A DNA stretch of 64,000 bases. Source: Promineifilum sp019695075 (GTDB lineage Bacteria; Chloroflexota; Anaerolineae; Promineifilales; Promineifilaceae). The stretch is taken from NCBI GenBank assembly GCA_026129185.1, contig JAHCIO010000011.1, forward strand, positions 40,655-104,654, given 5' to 3'. The notes beneath the pieces were generated by a model. That model had not been told where the DNA came from. It worked only from the letters and a program-made list of their open reading frames with translations, and made no database searches. Shown in pieces: positions 1 through 12,157 of this stretch (the first letter of the stretch is position 1; each line of letters opens with the position of its first letter). A program made the position numbers and the translations under genes.

Positions 1-1759
1 GGTAGACGGCGAAGCGCTGGGTGAAGAGGGCGCGGAAGTCGGCATTGCGGGTCAGCTGGCGCAGAATGAGGCCATGATAGGCCTTCGCGCCCTTCTTGGA
101 CATGGCCAGCTTGAGCGTGTTGTTGCCGGCGCCGTTGGCCACGTCGTTGCCGAAGGCCGTGTCGAGATCGTGCAGGATCCACCGCCACTTGCTCCCCGGC
201 GCATAGGCGCGCCAGAAGCGGATGTTGCCCTGTGGCCAGTCGGTGTTGGCGGCGTAGATCTCGGCGATCTGATAGTCGATGTAGTTGACCATGTCCATCT
301 GCGTTTGCAGATAGGCATAGACGGCGGGGTCGGCCGGATCGTGGGTCTTGATATAGTTGTAGAACTCGTTCCAACGGGCGTTGCTGCCGGCCAATACCAC
401 ATTACTGGCTTCGCTCAGGGCATCGAAGTCGGTCTCCTCGTCGAGGCCGTAATGGTTCTCAATAAGGTCTTCGTCCGTCTTCTCGCGCAGGTTGTAGACG
501 CCCCAGAACTCGCCGTTGACGTAGACGACCGTCGGCCGCCACGCCCCGCGCTCGATGCTCATCTGGCCGCTCAACATCTGGCTACCCAGCGCATCGCGCA
601 GCGTCGTGTTGGCGGCGTCCTGGCCGCCCGTGCGCAACACCAGCCGCCGGTAAGAAATCAGGCTCCGGTCGGCGAACAGCGGGGCGCTGAAATCGTTGTC
701 GCCATACTCCTTGCGGGCCTTTAATTCAAACGACTTGAACTTCAGGTTGCGCGAACAGTTGCCGAACATCTCCAGGCCGGCATCCTGGGCGAACAGGCGT
801 GCGCCGTTGGTGTCGTACATCTCCACGCTGGCCGGCCGCTCCCACGGCTGGTTCCAGTTGGCCTTCTTGCCACAGACGCTCAAGCCGTTGGTGCCCTGCA
901 CGAAGATGCCGATGATGTTGTCGAACATGTGCGCCGGGTCGGTGGCCAGCGAGATGGCCGGCAAGTTGGCGGGCACGTTGATCAGGTAGGTGTGGGTGAT
1001 GGTCGCGCTGCTAATGCGGCCGGCGGCGAAGGTGCGGGCGCGGAGGACTTTGGTCGTGGCGATGGCAATGGGGCTGCTGTAAACCGGCGAGTTGGGCGTT
1101 GGTTTCGAGCCGTCAAGCGTGTAGCGAATGACACCGGCCGGCTCAGTCGTGCTCAATTCGACCGCGCGCGCGCCGTTGTAGCGCCCGCCGGGCACGGAGA
1201 ACGCCGGCGCGGCGGCGACCGTGCCGGCGACGACGGCAAACGATGGCGATGCGTTGGCCGCGCCGGGTGTGGGCGGGTCAAAGAAGGCCCAGCCGCCGTC
1301 GGCGTCGCGGCCATAGGACACGTCCGGCCGTTGCGCGCCCAGGGTGACGTTATCGATGACCGCGCCGGCGGCCGTGCGCAACTCGATCCAGCCACCGTCC
1401 ATGTCCAGCTCGTAGGGCACGTGCAGCCCGCCAACGGTTAGCTCGTCGTACCAGACCAGGACGCGGCCATCGGCGGGAATGGATATATTCGGCAGCGTGT
1501 AGCTCTGGGGCGTCGCATGCCCCTCACGCAATGAGACGAGGCGCAGGCCCGACAGATTAACGGCCGCGACGCCGGTGTTGTGCAGCTCGATCCAGGAGGA
1601 GTAATTGAAGTAGGCCGGGTCGAGGTTGGTGGAGGCATTGCCCACCAGTACTTCACTGATGACGATGGGCGGCCCGTCAGCCCGCCCGCGATAGACGATG
1701 ATGCTGAGGGCAACAGCAATGACTACCAGTACACATGTGGCCCGCTGTCGATGGCGCAT
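1..1759 (-). CDS. CotH-kinase/lamin-tail surface protein (C-terminus off the window)
   Basis: Open frame of about 586 residues read from an ATG at 1759 and running off the left edge without a stop. Residues 1-25 form a hydrophobic signal peptide/anchor. Residues ~30-150 look like a lamin-tail (LTD) domain (PPIVISEVLVGNAS, WIELHNTG, VNLSGLRL). A chitobiase C-terminal-like beta domain follows (GVIRYTLDGSKPT), then a CotH-type atypical kinase region (LVLRTGGQDAANT, NGEFWGVYNLREKTDED, RWILHDLDTAFG). CotH proteins are protein kinases of spore coats and cell surfaces; LTD-CotH fusions are common exported proteins in Chloroflexota. The catalytic aspartate region (HDLDTAFG) is inside the window, but the end of the fold is missing. 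Export and surface location are inferred from the signal peptide; substrate unknown. Confidence 0.8.
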   Translation of the reverse strand, partial: MRHRQRATCVLVVIAVALSIIVYRGRADGPPIVISEVLVGNASTNLDPAYFNYSSWIELHNTGVAAVNLSGLRLVSLREGHATPQSYTLPNISIPADGRVLVWYDELTVGGLHVPYELDMDGGWIELRTAAGAVIDNVTLGAQRPDVSYGRDADGGWAFFDPPTPGAANASPSFAVVAGTVAAAPAFSVPGGRYNGARAVELSTTEPAGVIRYTLDGSKPTPNSPVYSSPIAIATTKVLRARTFAAGRISSATITHTYLINVPANLPAISLATDPAHMFDNIIGIFVQGTNGLSVCGKKANWNQPWERPASVEMYDTNGARLFAQDAGLEMFGNCSRNLKFKSFELKARKEYGDNDFSAPLFADRSLISYRRLVLRTGGQDAANTTLRDALGSQMLSGQMSIERGAWRPTVVYVNGEFWGVYNLREKTDEDLIENHYGLDEETDFDALSEASNVVLAGSNARWNEFYNYIKTHDPADPAVYAYLQTQMDMVNYIDYQIAEIYAANTDWPQGNIRFWRAYAPGSKWRWILHDLDTAFGNDVANGAGNNTLKLAMSKKGAKAYHGLILRQLTRNADFRALFTQRFAVY

Positions 1760-1924
1760 GGATTGTTCCCTTACCGCTACAGGTGCGCACAGATAGCACC
1801 ACCAGCGACGATACAAAGTAGACCGGCAACACTCGTTTGACAGTCCAAGTGTAGGCAGCCAGGCTTTCAATCCGTCTTACGCTCTATGTCAATTGGGGAT
1901 TTTGCCCCACAGGGCCGGAAGGCT

Positions 1925-2698
1925 CTAGCCGACGATGGCCGCCACCAGCTCGACGATGGCCGCGGCCAGGGTCATCACGCCGGGCACGGCGTGGGCCACC
2001 TTGCCGGCGGCGCGCTTGACCGTCTCGCCCAGGTCGCGGACGAGGTCGCCGTCTGGCCCGTCGGCGGTCGCTTCTTCGGCCAGCTGGGCCACGCGGTCGG
2101 CCAGCTTGGCGGCGTCGGCGGCCGTCTCCGGCGGCGTGGCGGTCAGCGCCGCTTTCAGTTCGCCCACCAGCCGGGCCAACTCGGCGCGCTGGTCGGGCGC
2201 GGCGGCGGGCATGGCCCCGAGCGTCTGGGTCACGTTGTCCAGCTTCGACTCGATATTGAGGATGGCCCCGCGGAAGTCGCCGGACATGACGTGCTTGCTG
2301 CCACGAATTTCGTCGCCGGCGACGTTCTTCTGGCCGACGCCGACGTCGCCGCCGGCATTCACCGGCCCGCCGAAGTAAGCCCCGCCGCCGGTGTTGATAT
2401 TGAAGACGGTCGCCCCGCCCTCCTCGGCCGCGCCGCCGGGCAGCTCCAGATTGGCCGGCGCGTCGGGCCAGACGACGTTCGTCCGCTCTGCCCGCGCCCA
2501 GCCCAGCAGTTGGGCCAGCAGCCCGCGCCGGCCGGCCTCGGTCAGCAGGGCGTTGATCTTGGTCGGCTTGGCCCCGCCGCGCAACGAGTCGTAGTCGATG
2601 CCCAGCACGAAAGCGGCCGTCTCGATCTCCTCGCCGCTGAAGTAGGTGTTCAGCTTGCCCTGCACGTCGGCCCAGAAGGCGCGGCTGGCGTCGTTCAT
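1925..2698 (-). CDS. EAD-domain adaptor/effector partner of the adjacent caspase-like protein
   Basis: 257 residues. The ATG at 2698 is preferred over an in-frame TTG at 2719 because GGAGA lies 6 nt before it. Residues ~1-80 resemble an effector-associated (death-like) domain: FSGEEIETAAFVLGIDYDSL, then a helical KPTKINALLTEAGRRG stretch ending RTNVVWP. Residues ~97-160 are a Gly/Asn-rich beta-repeat (INTGGGAYFGGPVNAGGD, GDEIRGSK, MSGDFRGA, LNIES). The remainder is helical and ends in an uncharged hydrophobic helix (VMTLAAAIVELVAAIVG). The beta-repeat and following helix are closely matched in the caspase gene upstream, so the two proteins probably interact or arose by partial duplication. 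EADs are known as homotypic adaptors in bacterial conflict systems; the terminal helix as a membrane effector is only inference. Co-directional with the caspase, 81 nt apart with a hairpin between. Confidence 0.75.
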   Translation of the reverse strand: MNDASRAFWADVQGKLNTYFSGEEIETAAFVLGIDYDSLRGGAKPTKINALLTEAGRRGLLAQLLGWARAERTNVVWPDAPANLELPGGAAEEGGATVFNINTGGGAYFGGPVNAGGDVGVGQKNVAGDEIRGSKHVMSGDFRGAILNIESKLDNVTQTLGAMPAAAPDQRAELARLVGELKAALTATPPETAADAAKLADRVAQLAEEATADGPDGDLVRDLGETVKRAAGKVAHAVPGVMTLAAAIVELVAAIVG

Positions 2699-2729
2699 TG
2701 TCTTTCTCCGGTTGTCCAAGATGAAAGGA

Positions 2730-2775
2730 AAACCTCAGAGGTCTTCAGGCCGCTGCGGCCCGACCTCTGAGGTTT
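2730..2775. repeat. 14-bp perfect inverted repeat between caspase and EAD genes
   Basis: Arms AAACCTCAGAGGTC (2730-2743) and GACCTCTGAGGTTT (2762-2775) are exact reverse complements. The loop contains a second small palindrome, GGCCG-CTG-CGGCC. The core CCTCAGAGGTTT recurs in another hairpin at 49253-49281, so this is a dispersed intergenic element as well as a possible attenuator between the two genes. There is no clear T tract. Confidence 0.7.
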
Positions 2776-2779
2776 GGAG

Positions 2780-4120
2780 CTACATGCCCAACGACCGGCG
2801 CACGGCGGCAGTGATCTGCCGGGCGGCGGCGGGCAAGCCGGGGCGAACATCGCCTAGCGCGTCAGCGGCCCGCTCCAGCGCCCGGCCGCCGATGTCGGCC
2901 AGTTCACCATCGCCCTCGGCCACGGCGGCGGTCACTTTGGCCAGCCGGCCGGCCACGGCTTCGGCCTCGCGCGCTCGCTCGGCCGGCACACGCTGCAACT
3001 CCGCCTCCAGCGCCGCTGCCAGGCTGTTCAGGTCGGCGCGCTGCTCGCCGCCCAACGGCGCGGCCATGATCGATTGGGTCACGTTGGTCAACTGCGACTC
3101 GATGTTGAGCACCGCGCCCTGGAAGTTGCCCGACATGACGTACTTGCTGCCGCGAATCTCGTCGCCGCCGGTCGTCTTCTGGCCGATGCCTACGTCGCCG
3201 CCGGCCGACACCGGCCCGGCGAAATAGGCTCCGCCGCCGGTGCTGATGACCGGCCCGCCCGGCGGCAGCGGGGCGACGGGGTCGGGCAAAGCCATGCCCT
3301 TGCTGATCCCCTTGCCGCCCAGCAGCAGGGCCACGGGGAAGTTCTCGCCGCTGGTCTGGTAGACGGGCGTCTGCGACGCGCCATACTCCGCCTGGGCGCT
3401 GGCCGGCACGGCACGGGAGACGTGGCCCATGATGTCGCTGACCAGCACCTCGGTCGCCCCCTCGGCCTGGGCGTGGCCGGTCAGGGCTTCGACGACGTGG
3501 TAGGTGAAGATGCTCATCTTGCGGTCGGAGCGGACATAGGAGCTTTCGGCAGCCGACGACGAACTGAGCACCGCCCGCCCCTGCCCCTGCGACAGGGCGG
3601 CGATGGGCCGGGTCTCGGCCGGCGCGGCCGACTTGCGCAGCCCCTCCGCGCTAAAGAGGTCATCCCCCTTGATGTTCATGCCGCCGGCGTGGCAACAGTC
3701 GAGCACGACCAGCAGGCGGCGCGGCTGCACCTGTTCGATGGCCGCGGCCATGTCGCCGGCCCGCAGCAACGATTCGGTGATGGGCGAGCGCAGGTCGTAG
3801 GGCAACAGGTAGTAGCTGTTGTCGTCGTTGTTGACCGCGCCGTGGCCGGAGTAGAAGACGACGGCCGTGGCGTTGCCGCTGCCGTCGGCGGCGACGCGCT
3901 CCTTCAGCCAGGCCAGCCCGCCGCGGATGCCGTCGCGCGAGGCGTCCGCGCCCAGCAGCAGGCGAACGTTGTCGGCCGGGTAGGCGCAGCGCTCCGGATG
4001 CACCAGCACATCGCGCAGGGCCTCGGCGTCTCTGGCCACGGTCGGCAGGGCGTATTGGGGGATGAGGTTGTCGTTGACGGCGATGAGCAGGGCGTAGGCG
4101 TTGCTGAATTGGTCGGCCAT
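2780..4120 (-). CDS. Caspase-like (peptidase C14) protease with shared Gly-rich beta-repeat tail
   Basis: 446 residues; start supported by GGAGGAG 7 nt upstream of the ATG. Residues ~5-275 are a caspase/metacaspase fold. The catalytic dyad is visible as His93 in VVFYSGHGAV and Cys143 in LLVVLDCCHAGG. A later strand (GRAVLSSSSAAESSY) matches the substrate-pocket region of bacterial C14 enzymes. From about residue 290 the protein switches to the same beta-repeat and helix found in the next gene (STGGGAYFAGPVSAGGD, GDEIRGSKYVMSG, LNIESQLTNVTQ) and ends in a helical domain. No signal peptide, so probably cytoplasmic. Such proteases act as effectors in bacterial NLR-like or EAD-linked conflict systems; no STAND ATPase is encoded nearby. 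Triggering signal and substrates are unknown; the neighbouring EAD protein is the obvious candidate partner or substrate. Confidence 0.85.
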   Translation of the reverse strand: MADQFSNAYALLIAVNDNLIPQYALPTVARDAEALRDVLVHPERCAYPADNVRLLLGADASRDGIRGGLAWLKERVAADGSGNATAVVFYSGHGAVNNDDNSYYLLPYDLRSPITESLLRAGDMAAAIEQVQPRRLLVVLDCCHAGGMNIKGDDLFSAEGLRKSAAPAETRPIAALSQGQGRAVLSSSSAAESSYVRSDRKMSIFTYHVVEALTGHAQAEGATEVLVSDIMGHVSRAVPASAQAEYGASQTPVYQTSGENFPVALLLGGKGISKGMALPDPVAPLPPGGPVISTGGGAYFAGPVSAGGDVGIGQKTTGGDEIRGSKYVMSGNFQGAVLNIESQLTNVTQSIMAAPLGGEQRADLNSLAAALEAELQRVPAERAREAEAVAGRLAKVTAAVAEGDGELADIGGRALERAADALGDVRPGLPAAARQITAAVRRSLGM

Positions 4121-4222
4121 CGGTCTTCTCCTCCGCGGCGGCGCGCAGCCGCCCCAGGTGCGGCATTGTACAACAAAACATCGCCGCCGTCAGGGGCAAG
4201 ACGTAAAAAGAAACATAAAGAA

Positions 4223-4254
4223 GGTGCGACGCACTGCGGAAAGTGCGTCGCACC
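4223..4254. terminator. 13-bp palindrome of the GTGCGTCGCAC family, 3' of the amylase gene
   Basis: Arms GGTGCGACGCACT (4223-4235) and AGTGCGTCGCACC (4242-4254) with a 6-nt loop. It lies in the 156-nt gap between the amylase stop and the caspase start and could end amylase transcription, but has no T tract. Related palindromes occur near 32.8, 45.4 and 48.2 kb. Confidence 0.6.
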
Positions 4255-4276
4255 ACGAGGCAGGGTAAGGGCGGGC

Positions 4277-8359
<4,083 letters not shown>

Positions 8360-8693
8360 GGGAAGTAGAACTCCTCACCGGCTCCACCGCAGCCGCGGAG
8401 CCGTCGTATGCAGCACAGTGACAATACAGCAACAGAACCAGCGGCCGCGCGGGTCGTGCCGCTGGGAAAGTGAACCAGGGTGAATTGTGTCTGTTGGTCG
8501 CCGATCACCTCCCGGACAGCTTCCCACTCTCGCCGGGCGCACCGCCGTCCTTCCTGATACCCCTGGAGCGGCGCGTTCTCGCTATGGCTACGCTGAATGC
8601 CGATGAAGCTAAAGGTGCGGTTTGGGCAGCGCGGCCAGGCGGCCGCGAGCAGATATGACGGTGTTTTAGCAGGTTTGGGGGAGAGGTCAAGGG
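8360..8693. other. 334-nt non-coding gap upstream of the amylase gene
   Basis: Holds the 5' region of the amylase gene (a GAGGAG about 12 nt before its ATG) and the 3' end of the PIN-toxin gene. A short frame near 8470-8658 shows no recognisable domain and is treated as chance. No clear promoter or terminator could be picked out by eye. Confidence 0.4.
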
Positions 8694-9161
8694 CTAATCA
8701 AGATGGTCAAGCGGGTTCTCCACAACCATTCCCTCTGAGCGCGCAAACTCGAGCAGGCGACCGTCCGCGGACAGAAAAGTCAATGCCGGCGCGCCCTTTA
8801 GTACAAGTCGCTGGTTCACGACCAGGGCAGTTGCCAGATGAACTGCGTCATACGCTCGCAAAGGGTGCCGCTTGGCCAATTGCTCAGCCATACTCAGCAC
8901 ATCCACATTTACCCTCAACGCTCGCAAGACGGTAGCGACATCGAAGCTAAAGGCCTGCCACAGTTCCTCCTGGGTCGCAGGAGTAAGCGCACCCTCTCGG
9001 CTACGTCGCGCCAACGCACAAGCTACCTCAACTCTCGCCAACGATGAGGTCACCAGCAGGCCCGTCGCTTGTTCAACGCGCTCCCGAACCCAAGCGCTCC
9101 CAATTTCATCCACGTAGTACTTGATGAGCGCGCTCGTGTCGAAATACTGCGTCGTCACCAC
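8694..9161 (-). CDS. PIN-domain RNase toxin (VapC type)
   Basis: 155 residues with a GTG start that overlaps the end of the antitoxin gene by 7 nt, typical of translationally coupled toxin-antitoxin operons. PIN-domain acidic residues are visible: Asp in YFDTSALIKYYVDE near the N-terminus, Glu in LARVEVACALARR, Asp in LRAYDAVHLATAL and a C-terminal Asp in FLSADGRLLEFA. PIN toxins are Mg-dependent ribonucleases that cut tRNA, rRNA or mRNA when free of antitoxin. Target RNA cannot be inferred. Confidence 0.88.
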   Translation of the reverse strand: MVTTQYFDTSALIKYYVDEIGSAWVRERVEQATGLLVTSSLARVEVACALARRSREGALTPATQEELWQAFSFDVATVLRALRVNVDVLSMAEQLAKRHPLRAYDAVHLATALVVNQRLVLKGAPALTFLSADGRLLEFARSEGMVVENPLDHLD

Positions 9162-9457
9162 TCGCCTCGTTCCTCTATAAGGATCTCGCTAAGAGGCTTG
9201 CCAGGCACTTTGCCGAGCAGGCGCGCCAATTCGGCGCGCCGTTCGGCGCTCACCGGGTCTACTGCCGGTACATCGGGCCACGTCTCGACGAGGCCGGCCG
9301 CCTCCAAAGCATCGAGAGCCTCCTGCTGTTCGTCAATCAGGTCACCCTGGCTCGCGCCAAGGACACGCACCTGCACTTGCTGCTTTTCTTTGAGCCGCAG
9401 GGGACGCAATGGACGCAGGACGCCGTTCTCATAAATAGCGGTCACTGTCTCAGCCAT
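9155..9457 (-). CDS. Antitoxin with DUF104-like N-terminus
   Basis: 100 residues. The N-terminal AIYENGVLRPLRPLRLKEKQ followed by VQVRV is the short beta-hairpin module of the AF2212-like/DUF104 antitoxin family. The C-terminal half is acidic and helical (EEALDALEAAGLVE region, then ERRAELARLLGKVPGKPLSE) and probably wraps the PIN toxin. It precedes the toxin gene, as is usual, and likely autoregulates the operon. The only variation is the long C-terminal toxin-binding arm. Confidence 0.82.
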   Translation of the reverse strand: MAETVTAIYENGVLRPLRPLRLKEKQQVQVRVLGASQGDLIDEQQEALDALEAAGLVETWPDVPAVDPVSAERRAELARLLGKVPGKPLSEILIEERGEW

Positions 9458-9499
9458 GTGTGCCTCCAGCCGGATGGTAGGTCAGCCTATTATACTCGA

Positions 9500-10501
9500 T
9501 CAGTCTTTAACTTCCGCCACGTACACCCGCTCCCCCCGCCGCGCCGACTCGTAGAGAGCCAGCGCCGTGCGCACGTGGTTGCGCGTCTCGTCCAGCGACA
9601 GATAGGTCGGCGCGCCGTCGAGGATGGCGGCGTGCATGTCCTCCACCTCGCCGGCGTATAGCTCTTGCTCCTCCACCGGTACTTGCTCGGCGCGGTCGTC
9701 GGCGTCGACGAACAGCAGCCGCCGCTCGCCGGGAACCAGGCCGGTGAAGGGCCGGTTCAGCACCAGCCGGCCGCGCTCGCCCAATACGTCAACGTGGGTA
9801 TACCACGGCAGATCGAAGCTGCTGCTGATCTGAGCCATGCCGCCGCCGGCGTAGCTCAGCAGCCCGCTGAAGCCGACATCGACGCCGCTCGCACCGGCGC
9901 GGCTGTGGCCGAAGACCCACTCCGGCGGCCCGCCGAAGACGTACTGGGCGAAGCTGAGCGGGTAGACGCCCACGTCCCACAGGCTGCCGCCGCCCAACTC
10001 TGGCTTCAGGCGCACGTTCGCGGCGTCGGTCATGCGGAAGCTGAACGCGCCGCGCACCAGGCGCACCGCCCCCAGCCGCCCGGCGCGCAGCCACTCGCCG
10101 ACGGCCTTCGTCTGCGGGTGGTGGCGGTACATGAACGCCTCGGCCAGCACACGGCCGTTGGCCCGCGCCGCCGCGGCCATGCGGTCGACGTCGGCCGTCG
10201 TCAGGGCGAACGGTTTCTCGCACAGCACGTGGACGCCCCGCTCCAGCGCGCGCACCGTCCATTCGGCGTGCAGATGGTTGGGCAGGCTGACGTAGACGAC
10301 ATCGACCGCGCCCGATTCCAGCAGCGCGTCGTAGCCGCCGAACGCCTGCGGGATGCCCCATTGGGCGGCGTAGGCAGCGGCCGATTCCTGTTCGCGGCTG
10401 GCCACGGCGACCAGCTCCCCCCACTCCGAGGCGCGAATGGCGGGGATAACGCGCTTGTTGATGTTGGCGGTTGAGAGCAAACCCCAGCGGACTGTGTTCA
10501 T
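9500..10501 (-). CDS. Gfo/Idh/MocA-family NAD(P)-dependent oxidoreductase
   Basis: 333 residues, GGAG 6 nt before the ATG. N-terminal Rossmann fold with WGLLSTANINKRVIPAIR (GxxxxA-type nucleotide binding). The family signature CEKPFALT carries the catalytic-site lysine; substrate-domain motifs are AEAFMYRHHPQ and GGSLWDVGVYPL. These enzymes act on sugars, inositols or related polyols. No pathway genes sit beside it (toxin-antitoxin pair downstream, repeats upstream), so the substrate is unknown. Cytoplasmic; no signal peptide. Confidence 0.92.
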   Translation of the reverse strand: MNTVRWGLLSTANINKRVIPAIRASEWGELVAVASREQESAAAYAAQWGIPQAFGGYDALLESGAVDVVYVSLPNHLHAEWTVRALERGVHVLCEKPFALTTADVDRMAAAARANGRVLAEAFMYRHHPQTKAVGEWLRAGRLGAVRLVRGAFSFRMTDAANVRLKPELGGGSLWDVGVYPLSFAQYVFGGPPEWVFGHSRAGASGVDVGFSGLLSYAGGGMAQISSSFDLPWYTHVDVLGERGRLVLNRPFTGLVPGERRLLFVDADDRAEQVPVEEQELYAGEVEDMHAAILDGAPTYLSLDETRNHVRTALALYESARRGERVYVAEVKD

Positions 10502-10588
10502 AGCTGTCTCCGTAGTCGCGCCGCCGTGGTGAAGGCGGCATGGTCAGGCAGGCATTGTAGGCCATTCGCATGCCCGCGCAAGCGTGGC

Positions 10589-10798
10589 GCGATTCTCCGA
10601 ATCGCATCCCCCTCCGCGCGTGGCGCGATTCTCCGAATCGCGTCCCCCTCCGCGCGTGGTGCGATTCTCCGAATCGCGTCCCCCTCCGCGCGTGGTGCGA
10701 TTCTCCGAATCGCATCCCCCTCCGCGCGTGGTGCGATTCTCCGAATCGCGTTCTTGCGCCAGAGTGAAGAGCGATTCTGGAGAATCGCGCCACGCGGC
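10589..10798. repeat. Five 36-bp tandem repeats plus an inverted copy of the GCGATTC palindrome
   Basis: The palindrome GCGATTCTCCGAATCGC begins at 10589, 10625, 10661, 10697 and 10733, an exact 36-nt period. Each copy is followed by a CCCCCTCCGCGCGTGG-type linker. A sixth, outward-facing copy (GCGATTCTGGAGAATCGC) ends the array near 10798. The same palindrome occurs near 25.6, 31.6, 34.2 and 38.7 kb. There are no variable spacers, so it is not CRISPR. It lies between divergent genes and may affect the promoters of both. Confidence 0.9.
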
Positions 10799-10854
10799 TG
10801 ATTGGTGTCCTGTTTCATCAGCCGGTGCTATACTGACCATAACGTGAGGGAACC

Positions 10855-12117
10855 ATGTCCAAATCATCGACTGCCCCGGCCATGTCCACGCCCATGCGCC
10901 TGATGGCGCTGCTCATTGTCCCTCTACTCCTGCTACCCCTGCTGTTCGGCCGCCCCGCGGCCGGCAGCGCGGCGGCCAGCGACGCGACCACGAACCGCGT
11001 CTTCCTCCCCGTCGCCCTCGACCGGGCCACCTTCCGCGCCTCGCCGCTCGGCAGCGGCTTCCAACAGGTGACGGAAATCACCGACGCCGGCGACGACCGG
11101 CTGTTCATCGCCGAGCGCGCCGGCGTGGTCAAAATCCTGCACCCCGACGGCCGCATCACCACCTTTCTCGACATCCATCAGCGCGTCATCAGCAACGACA
11201 ACTCGGAGTACGGCTTCTTCGACATCGCCTTCCATCCCGGCTACAAAGACCCCACCTCGCCCGGCTATGGCTTCTTCTACGTCAGCTACACGACGGGCAA
11301 AGACGACGGTGTGATCATCGACGTGCATTTCAACGTCTCGCGCTTTCGCGTTTCGGCCGACCCGGACGTAGCCGACCCCAACAGCGAGGTATTCTTGCAG
11401 CACGAGAAGCAGTCGTTCAACGTCCACAAGGGCGGCGGCATGGAGTTCGACCCGCGCAACAACCTGCTCTACTTTGGCATGGGCGACGACCGGCTGCTGC
11501 TCATTGCCCAGAGCGACCGCTCGCCCAAGGGCAAAATCTCCCGGCTGCAGGTCGATAGCGTGCCGCGCGACGCCGCCCCGCGCAGCGTAGCCACCATCAG
11601 CGAGGAGATCTGGGTCTTCGGCCTGCGCAATCCGTGGCGCTTCGACCTGGACCCGGCGACCAATGCCATCTTCATCGGCGAAGTGGGCGACTACCTGTGG
11701 GAGGAAGTCAACCTGGCGCCCATGACCGCCCGCGGCTACAACTTCGGCTGGCCGTGCATGGAAGGCGGCTTCGTCTTCCCGGAGACGAACGAGGTGCCGG
11801 AGTGCCAGACCCCCTGGCTGTTCAAGCGGGCCATCCACGAATACCCCCACAAAGACGGCAGCGGTCGTTGCGCCGTCATCGGCGGTCACGTCAACCGGCC
11901 GGAGTACAACCCCAACGACGGCCGCTACATCTTCGGCGACATGTGCAGCCGGGAGATCTTCAGCCTGTCGCGCAACGCCAGCGGGGCCTGGCAACGGACG
12001 CTGCTGGGCGTCGTCCCCGGCGATCTGATCAACACCATCGGCGAAGACCGCCACGGCACGCAGTACGTCGGCACGGCCGCCCGCGGCGGGCCGATCTGGA
12101 AGCTGTTCATTCCCTAG
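10855..12117 (+). CDS. Secreted PQQ-dependent sugar dehydrogenase-like beta-propeller (copy 1)
   Basis: 420 residues with an N-terminal signal segment (LMALLIVPLLLLPLLFG). The remainder is a six-bladed glucose/sorbosone dehydrogenase-type propeller: DDRLFIAERAGVVKIL, YGFFDIAFHPGY, the catalytic-site-like FNVHKGGGMEFDP, FGLRNPWRFDLDP, FIGEVGDYLWEEVN and GYNFGWPCMEG. In characterised members the His of this region abstracts the sugar C1 proton and PQQ accepts hydride. Copy 2 follows after 40 nt and is clearly homologous, so they form a tandem duplication and probably an operon. A soluble or outer-surface location is inferred. PQQ binding itself is not proven by sequence. Confidence 0.88.
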   Translation: MSKSSTAPAMSTPMRLMALLIVPLLLLPLLFGRPAAGSAAASDATTNRVFLPVALDRATFRASPLGSGFQQVTEITDAGDDRLFIAERAGVVKILHPDGRITTFLDIHQRVISNDNSEYGFFDIAFHPGYKDPTSPGYGFFYVSYTTGKDDGVIIDVHFNVSRFRVSADPDVADPNSEVFLQHEKQSFNVHKGGGMEFDPRNNLLYFGMGDDRLLLIAQSDRSPKGKISRLQVDSVPRDAAPRSVATISEEIWVFGLRNPWRFDLDPATNAIFIGEVGDYLWEEVNLAPMTARGYNFGWPCMEGGFVFPETNEVPECQTPWLFKRAIHEYPHKDGSGRCAVIGGHVNRPEYNPNDGRYIFGDMCSREIFSLSRNASGAWQRTLLGVVPGDLINTIGEDRHGTQYVGTAARGGPIWKLFIP

Positions 12118-12157
12118 CCGCCGGCGGATCGATACGCCTAGCCGTGGAGAGACACCT

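Noticed and set aside
1886..2770. A 294-codon plus-strand frame over the EAD gene
   Set aside because: Antisense to a gene with recognisable domain and ribosome binding site; no motifs of its own.
8470..8658. 62-codon plus-strand frame upstream of the toxin operon
   Set aside because: No homology features and unfavourable composition; treated as chance.
10589..10798. Possible CRISPR array
   Set aside because: Repeats are contiguous with constant linkers; no unique spacers and no cas genes.
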